Below are positions 62,101-64,000 of a stretch of DNA of 64,000 nucleotides, piece by piece. Every line of letters begins with the position of its first letter. The first letter of the stretch is position 1. The notes below the pieces were generated by a model that was not told the DNA's origin, made no database searches, and was given only the letters and a program-made list of their open reading frames with translations. The position numbers and the translations under genes were made by a program. The stretch is from Archaeoglobus sp. (GTDB lineage: Archaea > Halobacteriota > Archaeoglobi > Archaeoglobales > Archaeoglobaceae): assembly GCF_017656475.1 (NCBI RefSeq), contig NZ_JACDNT010000001.1:1-64000 (forward strand), written 5' to 3'.

Positions 62101-62510
62101 CCTTCCACCCCCAAAATGCTTGTCTTAACCAGCTTCCACACTTTGGAAAAATCTTCTAAGGAAACAAACTTCCCCTTAATAAAAATGAATACACCTTTCC
62201 TCGCCATGGCATATTTATAGTCACTTCCAGAAACAAGCAGGATTTCGTCATTACCCATACTCCTCATCAAAGTTCTGATTTCATCAAGCTCGTAGTCATC
62301 CACACCATTAACAATTTTTTTGTCTCCGGTAATTGCAGCAACATTAACGAGGTACTTCGACTTGAGATGGCTGCAAAGCTCTTCGAGCTCCATACGCCTC
62401 AAAATCTCCCTACTGCGGTATCCTTTTCTGTCCAGAATTTTGTCGGTTAAAACGAATCCTGCTATGACTCCCACAATAGCGAAAAGTATCTGCCAGCTAA
62501 TACCTACCAC
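62097..62510 (-). CDS. Membrane-anchored small protein, possibly Roadblock-like fold
   Basis: 137 aa. One N-terminal span (WQILFAIVGVIAGFVLT) then a basic cytoplasmic domain. The pattern VNVAAITGDKKIVNG, then helix, then ILLVSGSDYKYAMARKGVFIFIKGK recalls Roadblock/profilin-like domains that regulate small GTPases, and a GTPase is encoded in the same operon. The similarity is by pattern only. Start is GTG 62510 with CTAAAAATATT about 25 nt upstream. Confidence 0.65.
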   Translation of the reverse strand: MVGISWQILFAIVGVIAGFVLTDKILDRKGYRSREILRRMELEELCSHLKSKYLVNVAAITGDKKIVNGVDDYELDEIRTLMRSMGNDEILLVSGSDYKYAMARKGVFIFIKGKFVSLEDFSKVWKLVKTSILGVEG

Positions 62511-62634
62511 CTTAAGATTTGTTAGCAGAAGAATATTTTTAGGTTTTGGTTTGTATCTGTTTTATGTGGAAATACTGTTGCTATTAAAATTGCTGTTTAC
62601 GGTGTTCTGTATCATCCCTAATCTAGTGGTTCGT

Positions 62635-64000
62635 TTATTTTTTAGATCTCTCCAGCTCCTTCCCCCTCAACAACCTTCTGAGAAGCTTTCCTGCAGGTGT
62701 TCTCGGCAATTTTTCGACGAACTTCACTTCTCTTACTCTCTTGTAGCCCGATATCCTCTCTCTCATCCACTCTATTATCTCCTCTTCCGTAATCTTGCCC
62801 TTGTATTCCGGTTTGAGAACTATGTAAGCTTTCGGAATCTCACCAGCTTCCTCATCCGGTTTGCCAATTACTGCAACATCCATCACAGCCTCGTGCTTCA
62901 TCAGCAGAGATTCGAGTTCGAATGGGGCTATTGTGTATCCCTTGTACTTGATAACCTCCTTGACCCTGTCTTGGAAATGCAGAAAGCCCTCCTCGTTAAT
63001 GTAGCCTATGTCTCCGGTTCTGAAAAACTTTCTTCCCTTGCCATCGTACCACCAGCATTCCTGATTCTCCTTCTCTCTCTTCCAGTATCCCTTGAACACG
63101 TTCGGTCCTCTTATCACTATCTCTCCACTCTCGCCAATCCCCAGCTCTCTGCCGTCTTCGAGTGAAATTATTTTGAGTTCCACATCGGACATTGGAATGC
63201 CCTGTGTCGTGCTTTTATCCAACCTAAGCGCGGGGTTTGTCGTCGTCATCGGACTTGCTTCCGTCATACCCCAAATTTGATTATGCTTCAGCCTCGGATT
63301 ATTGCACTTCTCCGCAGCGACCTTCAATAGCCTTTCCACCAATGCGGGAGCTACTGGCCAGGCTCCTGTAGCAAATGCCTTAAGATAGCGCCAGTCGTAG
63401 GTTTTGCTGCTGTTTTCACTCGTGTTAAAAGCACGTTGAGAGCTGGCGGAACTGCCCAGGAAAAGGTTCCTTTGTACCTCTCAATGTTCTCAGCCATGAG
63501 TTCGGGATTGAACATGCCCATCACAACGTACTCATTTCCAACTGTGGCCATCAGATTCACAAGCCCGAATTCTCCAGAGTGGAACATCGGCATGGAGCCG
63601 ACAATGGTGTCCATATGTGATAAACCGGTGGCAACAGCAAGCTGCAGAGCGTTTGCCGTCAGATTATAGTGCGTGAGCATCACACCTTTCGGCATCCCCG
63701 TAGTCCCGCCTGTATATGGCAAAAGTGCTACATCATCTTCCGGATTTACCTTCACGTTCTCAAACTCCTCACTGCCAGAATCCCATGACCTCCGAGAGAT
63801 TGTTTTCCTCCCCAGCAACAACAAAAACTCTCTCAACCCTCATCCTGTTCAGAACCTGCTTGAAGTTGTCGTATAGCATTTTGTGAACAATTATGTCGTT
63901 GTTTCACTGTCGTTCAGCAAATGTTCAAGTTCAAAGGGCTTGTACATGGGATTTACGGGCACGGGAGTCGCTGCCACCCTCCAGAGGGCATATACAGACA
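62635..64000 (-). pseudogene. Broken AMP-forming acyl-CoA synthetase (three frameshifts; 5' end beyond window)
   Basis: Three reading frames must be joined to recover one protein. From the right edge: VPVNPMYKPFELEHLLN, then after a shift near 63,900 IIVHKMLYDNFKQV...VFVVAGEENN, then after a shift near 63,783 the frame with the AMP motif YTGGTTGMPKGVMLTH, then after a shift near 63,426 TYDWRYLKAFATGAWPV and the C-terminal part with WGMTEASP, RTGDIGYINEEG and PRTPAGKLLRR. Each shift is one base: two missing, one extra G in GGG. The rest of the window has no such lesions. The intact enzyme would activate fatty or aromatic acids. Sequencing errors remain possible. Confidence 0.85.

Noticed and set aside
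1-64000. CRISPR arrays, tRNAs, rRNAs, insertion sequences
   Set aside because: No regularly spaced repeats, no T-loop/anticodon patterns in the gaps, no transposase frame and no terminal inverted repeats were seen by eye. A tRNAscan/CRISPR search would settle it.

Overview
The window reads as a hyperthermophilic euryarchaeon, most likely Archaeoglobus fulgidus or a very close relative. The main reasons are the gene content and order: proteasome alpha followed by SBDS and exosome genes, family-B DNA polymerase, acyl-CoA dehydrogenase, and a five-gene Hme/DsrMKJOP-type menaquinol:heterodisulfide-like redox complex. Archaeal ribosomal proteins, MCM, FtsZ, DNA gyrase and a methanofuran-biosynthesis gene add to this. 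From memory, several proteins (PsmA, Rrp42) seem to differ at scattered positions from the A. fulgidus type-strain sequences, so this may be another strain or a sister species. That point is unverified. Coding density is about 95%. I see no rRNA, no recognisable tRNA, no CRISPR array and no intact insertion sequence.

Layout. 1-3,004 (minus): a redox operon of a 47-aa ORF, a 2[4Fe-4S] ferredoxin, a tungsten aldehyde oxidoreductase-family protein and a partial HdrD-like Fe-S protein. 3,147-11,731: AAA+ ATPase, metallo-beta-lactamase (MBL) hydrolase, MfnF-like protein, class II aldolase, proteasome beta with the KH/beta-CASP termination factor aCPSF1 (FttA), a zinc ribbon, a GTP cyclohydrolase II fused to a degenerate RibB-like domain, and two small metal-binding proteins. 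11,897-19,371: flavin disulfide reductase, LarC with an unrecognised 613-aa partner, a decayed PIN-domain gene, and a penicillin-acylase-type Ntn hydrolase. 19,368-23,351: an RNA/protein quality-control superoperon (Pop5, proteasome alpha, SBDS, Rrp4, Rrp41, Rrp42). 23,439-33,283: PolB, acyl-CoA dehydrogenase and the hme operon. 33,280-42,574: MBL, PHP, a lactate/glycolate-type dehydrogenase pair, PdxST, DMT transporter, S6e, a quinone-methyltransferase-like enzyme, alpha/beta hydrolase and a thioredoxin-HEAT fusion. 42,625-46,758: MCM, a KaiC-like pseudo-ATPase, KEOPS Cgi121 and archaeal shikimate kinase. 46,784-51,768: GNAT, M20 peptidase, membrane proteins, and the aIF2-alpha/Nop10/PAC2 operon; nop10 is too short for the supplied ORF track. 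51,956-57,388: a small winged-helix protein, a 670-bp very AT-rich non-coding region with paired palindromes, then GyrB, MoeB/ThiF-type E1, aCPSF2 and a phosphodiesterase. 57,375-64,000: MBL hydrolase, FtsZ-SecE-Spt5-L11, a GPN-GTPase operon with two membrane proteins, and an acyl-CoA synthetase gene broken by three frameshifts at the right edge.

How the genes fit together. Much of the window is the core archaeal information and protein-turnover machinery in compact overlapping operons (ATGA or TGATG junctions). The metabolic genes fit a menaquinone-dependent sulfate reducer that oxidises lactate and fatty acids: Hme complex, quinone-methyltransferase-like enzyme, lactate dehydrogenase-like pair, acyl-CoA dehydrogenase, acyl-CoA ligase remnant and AOR. 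A consistent signal pattern is visible. Genes that open an operon usually have a TATA element centred 22-28 nt before the start codon and no Shine-Dalgarno (leaderless), while genes inside operons have GGAGGTGA-like sites. I used this rule to choose several starts.
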